A DNA stretch of 64,000 nucleotides, taken from NCBI GenBank assembly GCA_015178975.1, contig WHVD01000198.1, positions 67,501-131,500 of the forward strand, in the 5' to 3' direction. Under the pieces are notes generated by a model. The model worked only from the letters and a program-made list of their open reading frames with translations, was not told the origin of the DNA and did not search any database. Both the position numbers and the translations under genes were made by a program. Source of the stretch: Hysterangium stoloniferum (lineage: Eukaryota; Basidiomycota; Agaricomycetes; Hysterangiales; Hysterangiaceae). This document shows, one piece after another, positions 44,695 through 57,867 of the stretch; positions within the stretch are counted from its first letter, which is position 1, and each line of letters opens with the position of its first letter.

Positions 44695-45301
44695 TTCACG
44701 TTAATCTAATATATTGTCGGTGAGAATGGCATGGGTGGTTGCGAGGTAAACATACTTTGAATTTTGGACACGACTGCTAGATGGTAGTCAAGATAAACAG
44801 ACATGATGAGTACGTTCTTGCAAACGAGTTTGAACTGATGATGGGAATGCTTCTGTTTAGACCACGATTAGCAGCTTTTTTTTATTGTTGAGACTTATCA
44901 TTAACGGTCCTCTCCCGGTGTTGGTTCTCATTTCCTCGTTGCGATTGATCCATTTTATATGACAAATTCCAACATAGTTTAGTGGCGATTCGTGGTTTTA
45001 ATTATGAGTTTGATATCGTCGTCGTCTTCATAAATTCCCGCCGGGGTGTTGCATCCGACCATCGTATTATATATGACGGTCGCACTATTGCGTGGGGTTC
45101 AATTTCCCTCGCCATTCGTCGGGATGTATACATGACGATGGACTGCCAAACCACAGGTAAAGAGGCTAGCGAACTCTTGGTTAAATATACTGATATGAGA
45201 GGCAGTAGTCAGGGCGACAGTTACCTTTCACTTTAATATTCACAAAACTCTCACAGAATAGAGGAAGCAAGATCGAATCATCAAACTTTACATACAAGTA
45301 A
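44695..45301. other. Intergenic, nothing recognised
   Basis: No supported gene; one 84-codon plus-strand frame (44982-45236) has no motif. Confidence 0.45.
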
Positions 45302-47172
45302 TCAGTGGGATAAGCTAGATAATGACGATTCGTCCTCTTCTTCTTCCGTTTCCCTTGCCGCTTTTCGCTTCATTCCACTCTTCACCTTACTCTCCCCAAC
45401 AACACTCTTCTCGACCTTCTGCTTCTTCCCCTTAACCTTTGTTTGTGATACAGCAATAGCTTCGTCAATTTTCTTACTGAGTAGTCTAAGCCCCTCGTCA
45501 TCGTCGACAGCAAGCTCTGAAAGGCCATTTAAGACCTTCAACGCGTCACTAAAACACCTACATCATGATGACGAATTTAATACAACATACCTCAATCTCG
45601 GTTTTCCACACATCGCTATTCTCGCTGGTGGGCGTCTCTAGGATCAAAGGAATGTGTTTCAGCCGTGGATCCCGCATAATGTACCCAAACGTGGATAATG
45701 CGATCTTCCCTCTACATTACAGACAGTATATTTCTTAATTGGAGAAAAACAGAGACAAATTGTAACCAACCTTCCAATGTTTTCATGTCTATCTTTGTGC
45801 GATGCCAAGTCAGCTTTTGAGTCGTTAAGGTGCAGACCCCGAAGATATTTCAAGCCGATTATGCGCTCAAACGATGATACTGGATAAAACCATGTTGAGC
45901 TGACGGGATGTAGATGACGGCGAGGTGCTTCGCATTCAACTTACAAGTAGTCCTGTGAGAAAGATAAGTGTGAGTGAATCCAACTATGTTTGTAACGCAC
46001 TCGTATTCTTCCTTAGACCGAATGTCATATCCCTGGGCGATTGTCTAAGGACATGATGAGCAAACAGGATGTGAGATAATCGCACCGCAGCAAATGTATG
46101 GCCTTTTTCCGCCTTCAGATCAGAAGGTGTTCCAAAAGGAGAGTTGATCGGATCGTACAGGTATCAATACACACCCCGACTCGAGACTTATCCTCTACAA
46201 GCTCGATCATCTGTGCGATTTCTTCAAATTTCGACCCCAAAATATTTCCACTACCAGCCTGTAAGAAAAATTGAATGCCGAAAAATGACATATCAGAGAT
46301 ATCACACCATGTTCTCGATGACAGTTGTCACACCGGTTGTTTCTCTGTGAGCACGGTTAATACAAGCCGCAATATAAGATATGGATTCTTCTTTAGTGGT
46401 TGCACCAACTGTGGATCCCGGGCTGGAGAAAGAACGATTAAATAAGAGGTAAGTTCTCCGTTACAGAGCAGCACCTACTGAAAATTATATCTAGTTAAAC
46501 CAAGGGATTCACAACGCCTCAAATCATCCACAAAACAAGCATATGATTTCTCCCGCTTTTCCCTGTAGAATTCGTGAGATACGGTTGCTACTGCCAAGTA
46601 AATGCGACATACTCATCTGGGTTCCCGAGGTTAATGAGATAACTACCGTGCGGGAGAATAAAGTCGGGGTGATAGTTGAAAGCGAGAAGACGAGCTCTGA
46701 ATAGATCTATTGATGTGCTTGAGAGTGGCTCGGATGTCCACTTTCGTTGTGATTTAACGAACAATGCAAATGCGTTTGCACTATTTTAATATTAGATAAG
46801 CACTCCATGATATTCCACAGTCACGGACCTTATAGCCGCGGCGTTCAAAATGGAATTTTCTACGCCGCCAGCGGCTGAGACGTGTGCACCAACTTTCCAA
46901 TCTGATTCTTTTCGCGGCGAATAGTCTTCGGGTCGGGTTTGGACAATCACTTTCTTCGTCTTCCGTGGTTTAGAAATAGTCTTAGGAATAGTCAATACAG
47001 TTTCATTGAGAGCCACACCGGATTTGTCGACTTCGATTTTAACACGTTTGACACTTCGCACTTCTGTGACGGTCGACGCGGCGCGGATCTGACTCGTAGC
47101 AACCTTCGACACTGCTGAGAGGCCAACGACACTTGATCGAACCCGAACGCTCCGCCTTAAAGGTGTAGACAT
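45302..47172 (-). CDS. APN1: AP endonuclease Apn1 (endonuclease IV family)
   Basis: This multi-exon minus-strand gene encodes the repair enzyme that cuts DNA at abasic sites and trims blocked 3' ends. Family segments in order: [50 protein letters not shown], then [10 protein letters not shown] (the intron falls inside the His-Pro codons), [60 protein letters not shown] and [14 protein letters not shown]. The zinc-binding His/Glu/Asp residues of these segments are present. A basic N-terminal extension of ~100 residues and a C-terminal Lys/Glu-rich tail (about 80 residues, with [16 protein letters not shown]) probably carry localisation signals. The start could be 47172 ([14 protein letters not shown], mitochondrial-like) or 47196. 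Exon borders were not all refined. Confidence 0.9.
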
Positions 47173-47698
47173 CCCCAGGAAAGGTGAGATAATCACCGTG
47201 ACTTATACTTAGAAGTAGGTGTCTGATTTGCTTACATAAGCGCATGACATAAACACAACTGTCCTAAACCTCAATTATTTTGTTCCTCTCACTGTCTCCC
47301 TATTAAAATAATCGCACTCACACATTTCGGAATATGAGACACGAAAGCCGCACGATGACCCACCTTTTAGTTATAGGACTAGCAACCCTCCTCGATAAAC
47401 ATACTTTGATATCTATGACCGAATATTTACTACTCCACTGTGAATTCATATGAGACCCGAAAATGAACGACACTTCTGTCTTAGTGAAGTTCCAACTGGA
47501 AATTATTGGCACACAGTGGTCCCGGGCTTCGACCACGGGCTGGTAGGGGTTGGGTTTGGCACGAAAACGCTTTGTTCATCACAATGCCATCCTTCATATC
47601 GCAAGTGCCCACCCCTAATCAGTATCACCCTTCAAGAGATCATTCATACCTCTGACTCCATTTTTTGTCTCCTGGTTTGAACATTCCGACGATTTGAA
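47173..47698. other. Divergent promoter region
   Basis: Lies between the Apn1 start and the ISG12-like gene; nothing else is recognised. Confidence 0.45.
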
Positions 47699-48995
47699 AT
47701 GCGTATTCACGTCAACGCTGCCATAGGCCTTCTGGCCATTACTCTTGTGCGCCATACAGCAGCCGTTCCGGGCGCTGAAAGTCACAGGTCTGCTCGTAAG
47801 TTTGTTGAGTTTGAAGGCGAAGAAGGGATTGATGAAAGCATTAGGTATGGTACAACCTAGAGACATACAGGGTCAGCTTTCACGCCGCATTTCCTATTGA
47901 GTGTATCAATTCATTAACAATATCCTATCATGTCCTTACATAGAACCTCTATCTCAAGTCTATGTCCCATCCGACGATCGATACATTCAAAGCACTTTTG
48001 ACTTCTGGAAAGAAGCGACAAAGATCAGCGACAAAGTAACGGAATACGCCAAAAATCTCCTCAATGCCACCTGCGCCGAGTACGCATCCGCCGCCGACAA
48101 CATCCACCAGATCATGCAAAATATCACAGACCTCGTCTCAAACGCTGCAGTACTGCGCGACGAAATCCAAAGTGAAATCCAGAAACGCAATATCACGATC
48201 GAGAATATTTCCGACATGCTATCCGCCGAGCTTGCTGTCGTTTTTGAGCAGCTACAGACCGAGTTTACTGAACCTTTACCGGAAAATAAGACTGAGCGCT
48301 ACAAACAACGCGAGCGTATGGTTTCAATAACGATGATCAAAGTAGAGGATGCGTTTGTGATATGTGCTACCACTTGGGATGTCTCAGAAAACGATGCACG
48401 CGCACAGTTTCAAAGTATCAGCCTCCCAGTGAAGCAGGTTGTCCTCGGTGCCGGTGAGAGTGTTTGGAATTATCGATACTTCCCCACTTTAACCCTCATT
48501 CCTTCAAAAACCAGGCAACGTCATCGATAATCATCCCGAACTTATTGAAATAATTCTTTTAACTGTAGCCGTCCTTCTCCTTCCCGAATCTTTTCTGTTA
48601 CGCTCAATATTAAGCTTGTTCGGCTTTGGGCCCTACGGTCCTATAAAAGGTTGGTTATTCTCTCATTTGAATTTCTGAATGTAGGCTTATTATAGTATTG
48701 TGGATACTTAGGTTCAGCTGCCGCTTGGGCGCAACGAATATTCTTCGGTGGTGTCGTTAAGAGTGGTAGCTGGTTTTCCTTCCTTCAAAAGGCCGGGATG
48801 GTGCCGTGGGCTATTTGGAGAGGGATTGCGGCGGTACTGGGATTTGTGGCATTTATACTGTTCTCTCTCGTGGCAACCATGGTTGCATTAGGAATTGTGG
48901 CTACTGCAGGAGTGGTGGGGGTGCTGGTGATTTTGACGACGATAGGTATTTTCGCGGCATGTCCTCGTTTGCAAGACCTGGTCAGACTTGTCTGA
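47699..48995 (+). CDS. Signal-peptide protein with C-terminal IFI6/ISG12-like membrane domain
   Basis: Exons 47699-47849, 47944-48453, 48515-48649 and 48712-48995 join in frame to 359 residues. The N-terminus is a signal peptide (MRIHVNAAIGLLAITLVRH then TAAVPG). Residues ~60-215 are a long helical, coiled-coil-like region (NIHQIMQNITDLVSNAAVLR, MLSAELAVVFEQLQTEF). A hydrophobic span follows (LIEIILLTVAVLLLPESFLL). The C-terminal ~110 residues match the interferon-alpha-inducible 6-16/ISG12 fold: FGPYGPIKGSAAAWAQRIFF, GGVVKSGSWFSFLQKAGM, then Gly/Ala-rich spans (GIAAVLGFVAFILFSL, ATMVALGIVATAGVVGVL). In animals this domain is found in mitochondrial or ER membrane proteins linked to apoptosis; its role in fungi is unknown. 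The introns are regular and no defect is visible. Confidence 0.8.
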
Positions 48996-50096
48996 TCGTT
49001 ATCAATAGCTTCCCTGTGCTCTGAAACTAATCATAGATGTTCATGATATGCATTTTGTCTTGTTTCGTGTCTTTGTAGTTTCCCCTACGAAATTGTCATT
49101 TTATAGAAGCGAAAATAAATTTAGTCATACTCGCCATCGTAGTATTTCTCAAGTCTGACGGATGTTTGCTGTCGTGTCGTTGTCCGGCTCTTTGTGAATC
49201 AAATTATACCATCACTACTTAATAATACACTCTTTTACTCTTGCCCTGCCTAGAGAACACGTTCACACATCCTCGACGCCGTTACTTGCGGATTACACAG
49301 CTAATTAGGACGGATATGGGAAAGAATTCATAAATTAAAGGGATGACCACTGCCAACGAGCCGACACTATTCAACTGAAACAGTAACATATGTTAATTAT
49401 GGTATGCCTTGTGGTGACGAAAAAGGGTGTTTCTTAGGCTAATCGCATCTAGAGCAAAATACTGGGTGATTAATAACCAACCTCTCTATAAGAAAGAAAT
49501 ATAGCCGGGGCTTTAATGGGTGTTGGGCTAGCGGAGGCTGGCAGGGAGCCTACTTGAAGCATCCCCCCCTCGAATTTCCCACGACCATTCTTTCTCCTGT
49601 GGTTGAAAAGATTGTCTCGGATGATAATTATGTAGTAGTGATCTATATACTCTTGAAAACGCTAACGCCTAAATTCTACATATCTCTGCCCATTACATCG
49701 GATGTACACTCGAACTTCCCACCTGGCACGAGTCAGTTGAACACAAGCTTGCCTACTGTGCTTCATCCTTTAAAATATTTAATTAAAAGAGCCTCAAGGT
49801 AAATGCACTATTTTACTGGTACATGAAGGACGCCCACTAGTTCGTTCTGGAAAGGATTGGTGACAAGAATTAAAGTATTAAGCTAAATATGACTAACCTG
49901 GGTTGTGTTGTGTATCTGGGAGTTAGCTTGGGCACCATGGTGGTTTGAGAAAAAGAGATATTTGCATATTGTGAGTCTTTTATAGCCTCCCTGCTTTTGA
50001 ACAATTCCTCCAGGGCACCTGACATCTTGAGACATACATGTAATTGATCAACCTTGTCAAGTTGTAGGGCTTCTTTCAGAAATCAGCCTTGGAGGG
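48996..50096. other. Intergenic, no gene recognised
   Basis: No supported gene; the sequence returns to repeats at 50097. Confidence 0.45.
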
Positions 50097-50685
50097 TGTT
50101 AAGTTCCAGATCTCTGGGCGGAATTTCTGGTGGTTATTCCAGACATTTCCCAGAATGTGTTCATGGAGTTTCAGAGAATTATTCTGGAAGTTTCTGGGGA
50201 TTTGTCCAGGGAGTATTGGAATATTACCAGAGTACAAGATGGACTTGGCTTCAGCTTACATATGTGCTGCACCCTTGTGCACTCACTTGGGTGTCCATAT
50301 TTCAAAGGGCAGATATATGCCAGAGTGTTTATGGATACTTAGAGTGCCAGAGAGTTCTGTATATCCAGAGTCCAGAGGGTTCCAGATATCAAGCATACAG
50401 AAAGACAGAAGGAATAAGAAACTAAGTTGAGATACAAACTAATTCGAGATTAAAAGTGAGGAGTGAGTACATGACTATGGAAGACTATATAGATATTCCA
50501 ATTATTTTACTACAGATCTGGGAGTATAATAAAACCTATTTGGAAATGTTTCCAAACTAAGCATACAATAACAAGTCAGATAAATGAGGAAACAAGGATG
50601 GGGACAGATCAGGGAATAAGGGCAAGAACAATAAAAAAACAAATGAGCATGGATATCTGATACTATGTGGAAATGGATCCTAACA
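50097..50685 (+). mobile_element. LTR family 3, copy A
   Basis: The 589-base segment starts TGTTAAGTTCCAGATCTCTG and ends GGAAATGGATCCTAACA. It carries the shared GGACTTGGCTTCAGCTTA motif at 50241. A purine-rich GGAGGG lies just to its left. The same LTR, reversed, lies at 59909-61239. It is joined on the right to an interior region. Confidence 0.8.
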
Positions 50686-51106
50686 CTATAATGATTAAGT
50701 GTGCATATTTCACAGGTTCTGGGCAGGTCAGAACATTGGCATAGAGAAGTGACAAGGGTTGACAGGGATGATCAAGTGAAGGTTGGATCATGGATTAAAG
50801 ATGTATATAGAACAAATGCAGGGAGTCCAGCTAGAGTCTGGGTTGGGAAATGACCAAGGACACTTGGAGATGCTAGCTGGGAAAGGGCAAAGTCTGATGG
50901 GTTCCAGGTCATAACAGGAGGTGTCTAGTCAAGGGCAGAATACCAGAACAGGAGCTGAGTTGAAGGGTATTTGAGGGATGAGGGGCAGGTTCCAGTGGAT
51001 TCCAGATCTTGATACTAGTCCAGAAGAGGATTTGGAACCTGACATGATGTCTGGGAAATACTCTGTGGAGTCTCCAGGAATGGATCTTCACAGAGGGAGG
51101 GTACTG
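50686..51106 (+). mobile_element. Retroelement interior next to LTR family 3
   Basis: It begins CTATAATGATTAAGTGTGC, with a frame starting in the LTR end at ATGGATCCTAACAC. The same interior occurs inverted at 59545-59908 and partly at 12456-12679. All copies are broken by stops and no gag, protease or reverse transcriptase is visible. Confidence 0.65.
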
Positions 51107-51590
51107 TTAGGACTGGGAATCCTGCCAGGCCCTGGATCTTACCATATCAGCACTTATCTCTCTTTTTACAAGATGGCCCATCAACTGGACTCCAACCAGA
51201 TATCCTGGACCCCCTAGATGCTTGAAGATCTTCACCCTGATCCATTCCTGAGCCTCCTTGACTCTGGTTTATTATGTCCCTTGTGTTTGCTCCTATTCTG
51301 TCTCAGTCCTTATCCCTAGTATGATTGACCCTGCATCATTCTTGTTTGAAGGTCGATGTATTCTGTATGCACCATTTCCGGGAATCCGGAATCCCTCCAC
51401 ACTGATATAATATTAAGGAGCCATGTATGTATCTCTTCCGAGTCCTCCTTTTGCCCTTGGAGTGCCAACCGTAAAAGTATACTCTCCGATCCTGAAGGCT
51501 GAGTATGATTATTGTAATTGATTTGGCCACTCAGTTATACAATTTGAGTTTTTAACCAATCCTGATAGACTCTCTGGCAACCCCTATAGA
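51107..51590 (+). mobile_element. Possible second LTR edge (TGTTAGG start)
   Basis: After the purine-rich GAGGGAGGGTAC, TGTTAGGACTGGGAATCCTG begins a sequence that differs from LTR family 3. A PPT-like tract followed by TGTTAGG suggests the start of another LTR. Its right end (perhaps CTCTCTGGCA near 51569) is uncertain. Confidence 0.35.
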
Positions 51591-54500
51591 ATACTTGATA
51601 TACATACAAAAACGCGATGTCAACAGGACGTGAAGAATCGCACTGTCCACGGATACCATTCATTAGCGGCCTTCGCGCACTTCCGTTATCGCTCGGTTAC
51701 ATTATGACTGGATTTGCACGAGACGAGAATTTAAAATTCACAAACAGCAGGCACTATTCGTTATTGTTTTAAAAACAGTACCATCAAATTGACCAGATGG
51801 TCTTCGCTGACCCGTGAAATCACACAACCACCACCACGTTCATTCCCGATCTCAGGATCGATGTTGTATGCCAAAGTGGAGAAGTCCGCTTGCGAAATCC
51901 ATGGTGCGAGGCTGATATAAAACATGTCAAGAGGGTTATTTCACATATCCATCTGGCACTAGCGGTGACGTATAAATTGAATGCCAATCTCATGCTCTAC
52001 ACAGCACACTTACCGAACTAGGCGACGCTACCGGTACAACACCCCATGTCAAATCAACTGGGTAGTCTCTGTATGAGAAGAGGGTTGAACTGGTTCTATC
52101 TTGTTTTGAAGATATGGGGTGATATGTGGGAACTTCGCGCTGCAACACAGCCTGAGTAAGGTTCACCGTAATGCAGTGCCGTCAATTCTTTATAGGTGAA
52201 TAATATACAATTGTCACTTCTGTGTCTCAATAATGAATCATCGACCCTTACTTTTACCGAAGGCAAGCCAAACACCTCCGAGATGGACGACGTACAAACT
52301 TGCATTGAGCGGCGTGTCGGAACCCGTCACCAGCCTTGTTTCCTCTTCAGCGGCAGCAATAAATGCCGGCTCTCAGCAGAGCAGCGAGCCTATTACACGG
52401 ACAATAGGGCTTAGAAAATGTATGATGACATGGTCATAACATTTGCCTACGGTCACCGATGTTGGAATAGTCAGCGCCATCAATATAAGTTTGTATCTCA
52501 TCCATCTCGTAGGTGTTTGGAGCGCCTTCGGTACGAGTTGGAATCAGTAGTTCACTCCAGAGACAAAAAGTATGTATTCCTTCTACATAATGAATTGACA
52601 GTGTGTACACTGCATCACAATGATCCCCCCGAACAGGTCATCTGGGCAGACGACATGGTGGACCATCCATCCATTTCAAATCCCCATTATCATTGCTTGA
52701 TCAACCAATGATGGCAGTGGGAAAGTCAGGCGATATGTTCGTATCCTCCAGACGTAGCCATTATGGCAAAAACTTCTGGATCGAATCGGAGCACAAACTA
52801 TGATTGAGGTACTAGGGGACCAAATAATGTGGAGATTAAACCGGGGTATTTCTGTGCATCAGTAAAATGGTATTAAACGCTACCCCTATTCTGGGATGCT
52901 CCATACGCTCCACACCGTCTAGGAGCTTCTTAGAACGGGGGTATCTCCTCCGGGAGCCGTCCGGAACAAATACCATTTTACTGATGGTGGTGGAACGAGT
53001 TGGCGCAACAATCCTCGAACGTGTAAATTTTTCGGTATTGGCTGCTAAGCCCTCATCGTATGAGCTCGTTGGGAATCCGTTATTTGAAGCTCGACAATCC
53101 GCAGACGACGCTCGGGAGTAACGATGCATGAGGTGCTGATTTAATGCCGTCATTTATCACCCGGTTATGTCGCTAAAGCTTAGAAATTATAGCATCACAT
53201 ACTTTCTCACCCGTTGCATATTCGCATGAGACCGTGTAAAGTTCTACTCAATGCCTACAATTTGTCGGCAACGAGGAATATTTCACCCGATCTGTATTTT
53301 GATGATTGTGTTCTGCATTTTGTTTCTTGGGAACGCCCTCAACCAGAACCACACGGTTTCGAAATGCACCCCAGCGACGCCACATCAAAGCCTGAGGTGG
53401 GCTACTGCCTAGTCATTACCACGAGATCATATCCGCTTTCGTTGGACTCATCAGTCGACATATCTCACTGACTTGTGCCGCGAGCGGGATCATTACTCGC
53501 ACAAATCTTGCGGAAACGGATCTACGTGGACGGTCAGTCAATCTTTACCAGGGCTGATTGCCAGAGCAGTGGTAATCTCTTGAACATAGATGTTTCCAAT
53601 ACAACCGGAGGATATATCCCCCGGTTAGATAGCGAAGGTTTTTATTCATGTCGCTACTGTATCAATGTGATGACGCTTTCCCCGAACATTCCAGCCGGGC
53701 AGGAGTCTCGAGTATGACGAATATGACATCTACTACATGTCGACCATAGAGACGATAATGGGTGCAGGGCTACACAACAAAGAGAAAAGACCGAAACCAC
53801 TATGCGTCATACCCCTCCCACATCAATGATAAGTCCAAAAGTAGCCTTCTGCGAGAATTTTCCAAAAAGAAGACCTAAATGGGGTGCGCAATTCCCATTG
53901 AATTTTTCTTGGATTGGAAGCCAATGGAATGCAATGCATACCTCGGTAGCATTGGAATGTACGGCTGAATGGTCTTCATTCAAAAGATTGGCAAATACAA
54001 GGTAATCTATGAAGTGTTTGGTGTCGGATAACTATCAATCATCAAAACGTTAGTGAGTCTCAAAGAATTTGGTGGGATAGATCAATTCTACTTCTGCGGT
54101 TCTGATAACGTCTCGGCTGTTACAGTCGTTGGCAGTGGAAGATTGAATAGTCCTTAGATCACTTAGTAGGATCTTCATTGGAATGACAGTGATACGTTGC
54201 TGATTCAATCATCGTACAAGCATTCTTGAAATCAGCACATGAGAGTTGCTCCAGTGGAGATACATCGGAAATGCTATGCCTGGTAATGAGCTGAGCGCTA
54301 TTCAGCCCCTAATGATTAGATGACACGCCGATCATCCCATCTTCACGCATATCACGAGGATCATCGCATTCCAGTTTGGAGTGTTATTGTAAGGTTTCCT
54401 TGACAGAATTATTCAAGGTTTAGCGCCAGGCACGTCATAATCACGGACACACGGGTTGCCGGCCTAGTGGATTGAGATAACCATTTACAAACGCACGGCG

Positions 54501-54660
54501 TGCCAAATAAACGAGGCCTGCCTCATGGCGAGCGTTGTACCACAATTTCTCACAAGACCAAATCCTCGCAACAGCCACGTTTCATCGATCATCCACGATT
54601 GCTTAAGTCTTAGTCGCTCTTCGATGGACCCACCACTCAGGCTGGTTCACTCTACCATAC
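51591..54660. other. Mostly unassigned; possible minus-strand exons at 51774-52085
   Basis: The minus strand at about 52085-51774 reads SYRDYPVDLTWGVVPVASPS, then after a GTAAGT...AG-like gap SLAPWISQADFSTLAYNIDP and GGGCVISRVSEDHLVNL before a stop. This looks like two exons of a real but unrecognised gene. 5' parts up to about 52,450 could belong to it, but frames do not join cleanly. The rest of the stretch to 54,660 holds only short frames with no motif. Confidence 0.3.
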
Positions 54661-54667
54661 CTTTCTG

Positions 54668-55237
54668 TTGCCTAAATCCACAATTATGTCAGGAAGCTCT
54701 TTAGGTCCACGTGTTAAGTGGAAGGCGGTTGATCCTGTTGACTATGTGCTCCTTCCATATTCAGACACATATGACCAATCCACTCAGACTTCTTTGAGCT
54801 ACCCAACTCGTACCACCCACGTCTTGAATACTTCCTCTAGAGTTGTCAATAAGTCTGACGATTTTAAGAATCGCGGCAAGGGTTGGTATCTGTTCCTCCA
54901 GGCGATTTGTTATAGAGAAAATCAGGCTAATTCCTCCAGCAGGGCGGGACAACTCTTCTACCTCACAGTTCCAAATCCCAAATGTCCGGGGAAATACGCC
55001 GGCCGTGCATCAGGGCATCCGCTCAGAATCGTTTTCGTATTCGCGATACCCGGACGTCAATCCGACCCCTCATTCTCGTCCGGATCTGAATTTTCCTGCA
55101 CCTTTGTCGCAGCCCTCAGGAAGTCGCCGATTCTCTGGAGGCGGACCGGAAAATCTTACATACAGCAATCGGCCAAGGGAACCGGCTTATATGAAATCCA
55201 CAAACACATACTCAGTCAAGCGTACATTATTTCTTAA
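54668..55237 (+). other. Overlapping open frames upstream of the DUF6699 gene
   Basis: Two long overlapping plus-strand frames occur (54668-55237 and 54843-55247). One contains a Pro/Ser-rich sequence (NPTPHSRPDLNFPAPLSQPS), as seen in the variable N-termini of DUF6699 proteins. A spliced link to the DUF6699 frame at 55331 is possible but I could not place the intron. Confidence 0.35.
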
Positions 55238-55330
55238 ACGCTATTAATGAAACTAACCTACCCATAAAATTTAGCGGCCAGTACCCCTACCTCTTTTGTT
55301 CTGCACAAGTTTCTCTCAAACCCACCAATC

Positions 55331-55747
55331 ATGCTTCTGAAACGCGCTGTGGACCGCAACACTAAGCAAACTCACGGATTAGATCGCCCAGCGACGAACC
55401 CACCAGGTGATCTAATGTTGATTGAAAGCTCACTCATTCCTTGGAAAATCCACATTCATGCTCACCCAAGCCCTGGCTACGTTTCAATTGCTGATGTATT
55501 AAATGGTATCTATGACGCCTTACAAGAACCTATCACGGAGTCTGAATATGAAAGACTTGATAGAGGACGGGCGAAAGCGGTGGAGGCAGCATACTTCAGA
55601 CGCATAGATCAGGAAAGTACTCGGTCCGGCGAGCCGATTAAGAAAATTGATTGGCTGGAAGGAAGATATGTTTTTGAGGGCCTACAACAGAGTGGCACAG
55701 ACCAAAACGCCTGGATCCTCAGACTTGGTTGGCCACGGCGCCGCTAA
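55331..55747 (+). CDS. DUF6699-domain protein
   Basis: A 138-residue frame. It follows the DUF6699 pattern: SSLIPWKIHIHAHPSPGYVS, then ADVLNGIYDALQEPITESEY, AVEAAYFRRIDQE, and the end KKIDWLEGRYVFEGL and NAWILRLGWPRRR. Related mushroom proteins have a longer Pro-rich N-terminus, so the listed start may be an internal Met. The function of the domain is unknown. All conserved positions I recall are present and no stop interrupts it. Confidence 0.72.
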   Translation: MLLKRAVDRNTKQTHGLDRPATNPPGDLMLIESSLIPWKIHIHAHPSPGYVSIADVLNGIYDALQEPITESEYERLDRGRAKAVEAAYFRRIDQESTRSGEPIKKIDWLEGRYVFEGLQQSGTDQNAWILRLGWPRRR

Positions 55748-56339
55748 CTTGAATGCGTGCTCTTCATTGGTTTCATGGTCTTGGAAATAGTATTGTAGTA
55801 ATATTTCCGCGTAGGTTTGCCTATGTAAGTTCGTGGAAAATCCCTGGGAAACAATTGGGATGGGATGAAGGCGACGATGGAGGAGGTAGGAGGCATATTG
55901 GTATCTCTTACAGTTTGCCAACAGCCTCACGGCTGATGGATATGTATAGTTACATGTATACAATGTATGTACAGCTAGTGATATTTAATGCTGGAGACCA
56001 ATATGTTGAGGAACAAAGACACCGCATATATGTATTGCAGGTAATAATAGCAATCGTTCCTTATGCGTATATTCCCTTTGTTTTTTTATGTCATGTTACA
56101 CATACTTAGCGATTGTTCCTCTCATGTATATACACAGTTCGGTTATGTAAGTAGAACCTTAGTGGTAGTACGATAATACGAGACAAGGATAACGATAATA
56201 GGGGCTGCCTTTTAACAGGTTATGGGCCTATTGTGGTAATGTACCTCTACTACATCCAATTTTTTCTGTTCCGCCACATTTCTTTCTGGAGTTCCCACAT
56301 TGTCTCTTAATCGCTGCCTGCAATGTCTACTGGCATCCC
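55748..56339. other. Intergenic, nothing recognised
   Basis: No supported gene; the frame 55753-56109 is featureless. Confidence 0.4.
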
Positions 56340-57600
56340 TTGTCAGCTTACTATGTCCCATCGGCCCTCTTCTGCGAAGATCGATCATTTATACGGAGAC
56401 CAAGCTCGACAAGGCTGAGGGCAATCACACCAAGTAGTATTGCATGCAAAACACTATCTTACCATTACGGTCTTCTTTCTTATGCTCTTGGTACTGCCCT
56501 TCCCCCCAACCTTTCTGAACCTATTGCTGTCCACAATTGGCACCCTAACAACACTCATGCACTGATCCTCTTGACTCTTTCGAGGACTGAGTGGGACTTC
56601 ACTCAGCCTATACACGGTGCTAAGCCCTGCTGGGGTGCACCCTTGCTTCATCATCGTAATTAAGGCCCGATTTTCCAAGTCCAACTGATCCAGGAGGGTC
56701 TTACACTCCAATGCTGCAAGTCCACATTTTTATCCACCACTGCATCTCAAATCTGTAAAGTAATCTCTCATGCATTTGCGATAGGACAGCTTACCGAGGA
56801 TTTATTCAAATGTATTGTGCTGCTCAACTCGCTCACCAACTTTCCTCACCTGTATTCCATCACTCATGACTTATCTGAGTCCTCTGTCCCATACCCATCC
56901 TCTCGTGTTCTCACTCTTCTCGAAAACAAACAGCATATCCTTGAGTCAGATATCCAGTGTACTGCTTCCTCCAATGCCATTGTCCTTGCCTCCCAGGCCG
57001 CCCCATCAAATTGCAACATGGTCTCCTGCAGCAATTGCAAGAAACAGGGCCACATTGTTACTTACTATGTCTCACCTGGGGGAAGGGGGGGGATGGCTGG
57101 CGAAATGATTGAGGAGTCCAAGACTGCCACGAACAAGGGTCAGGAGAGTAAAAAGTCCGGGTGTACCACCTCACCTGTGGGGAAATTCCTTGTCAGAATT
57201 AAAGGGGCCAATGGTCAGGTCTTCACTGCATACATGGACTCGCCCCTTCCATCCAACCCAGCACTCACGGCCATCATGAATCTCTCTACCTCAATATCCA
57301 ATACAATAGAATTTGTTGGCTGGATCACTTTGGGAGATGACCTACAAGTGACAGTTGATTGGACTTCAACAACACAAACACAACCATTGGATCTGACAGC
57401 TCTCACTGCCTCCACCTTTTGCCCTCTATCCCAGACCACTGCTACACCAATCTCCTGTGTCACACACCCTTTTTGGTTGGACGCAGGTGCAAGTGTTCAT
57501 ATTACACCTGATCACAATGACCCCCCCAAGTCCTTGTGGCCTACCCACCCACATTCTGTTAAGGGGCTTAGAGGGCATCAGTCACAGCTATTGGCATAGG
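56340..57600 (+). pseudogene. Ty1/copia gag and protease remnant
   Basis: Broken plus-strand frames carry a gag-like start (NWHPNNTHALILLTLSRTEW), then YSSI-type helical gag, a zinc knuckle CSNCKKQGHIVTYY with its last Cys changed to Tyr, and the aspartic protease site FWLDAGASVHITPD. This order is that of Ty1/copia. Stops occur in the gag part and the frame ends shortly after the protease motif; integrase and reverse transcriptase are absent. The element is inactive. Confidence 0.8.
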
Positions 57601-57867
57601 AGATATGTATGCATTAGCAGGGAAGCCCATAAGTACAAATTCGCAGAAACTAATATAAGTCTTCTCGTTATTGTACTACAAACTAAGACCACAATAAGAC
57701 GGAAACAGAAATATTCTGAAATGGGAATACAATAATATGAATTGGGGAGACATTATTCCAAAACAGGAATATAATAAACAAAGGAGTGAATATTTGTCAA
57801 TGGACAAATTACCAAATGCAGAACAAGGGAAGATTATGGAAGATACGGTAACTATGATGTTCCATAG
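57601..57867. other. Junction sequence, nothing recognised
   Basis: Short A-rich sequence between the copia and Helitron remnants. Confidence 0.4.

Noticed and set aside
50054..50430. Two overlapping plus-strand frames of over 110 codons
   Set aside because: They lie wholly inside or across LTR family 3 copy A and its inverted counterpart has different breaks; they are LTR sequence.
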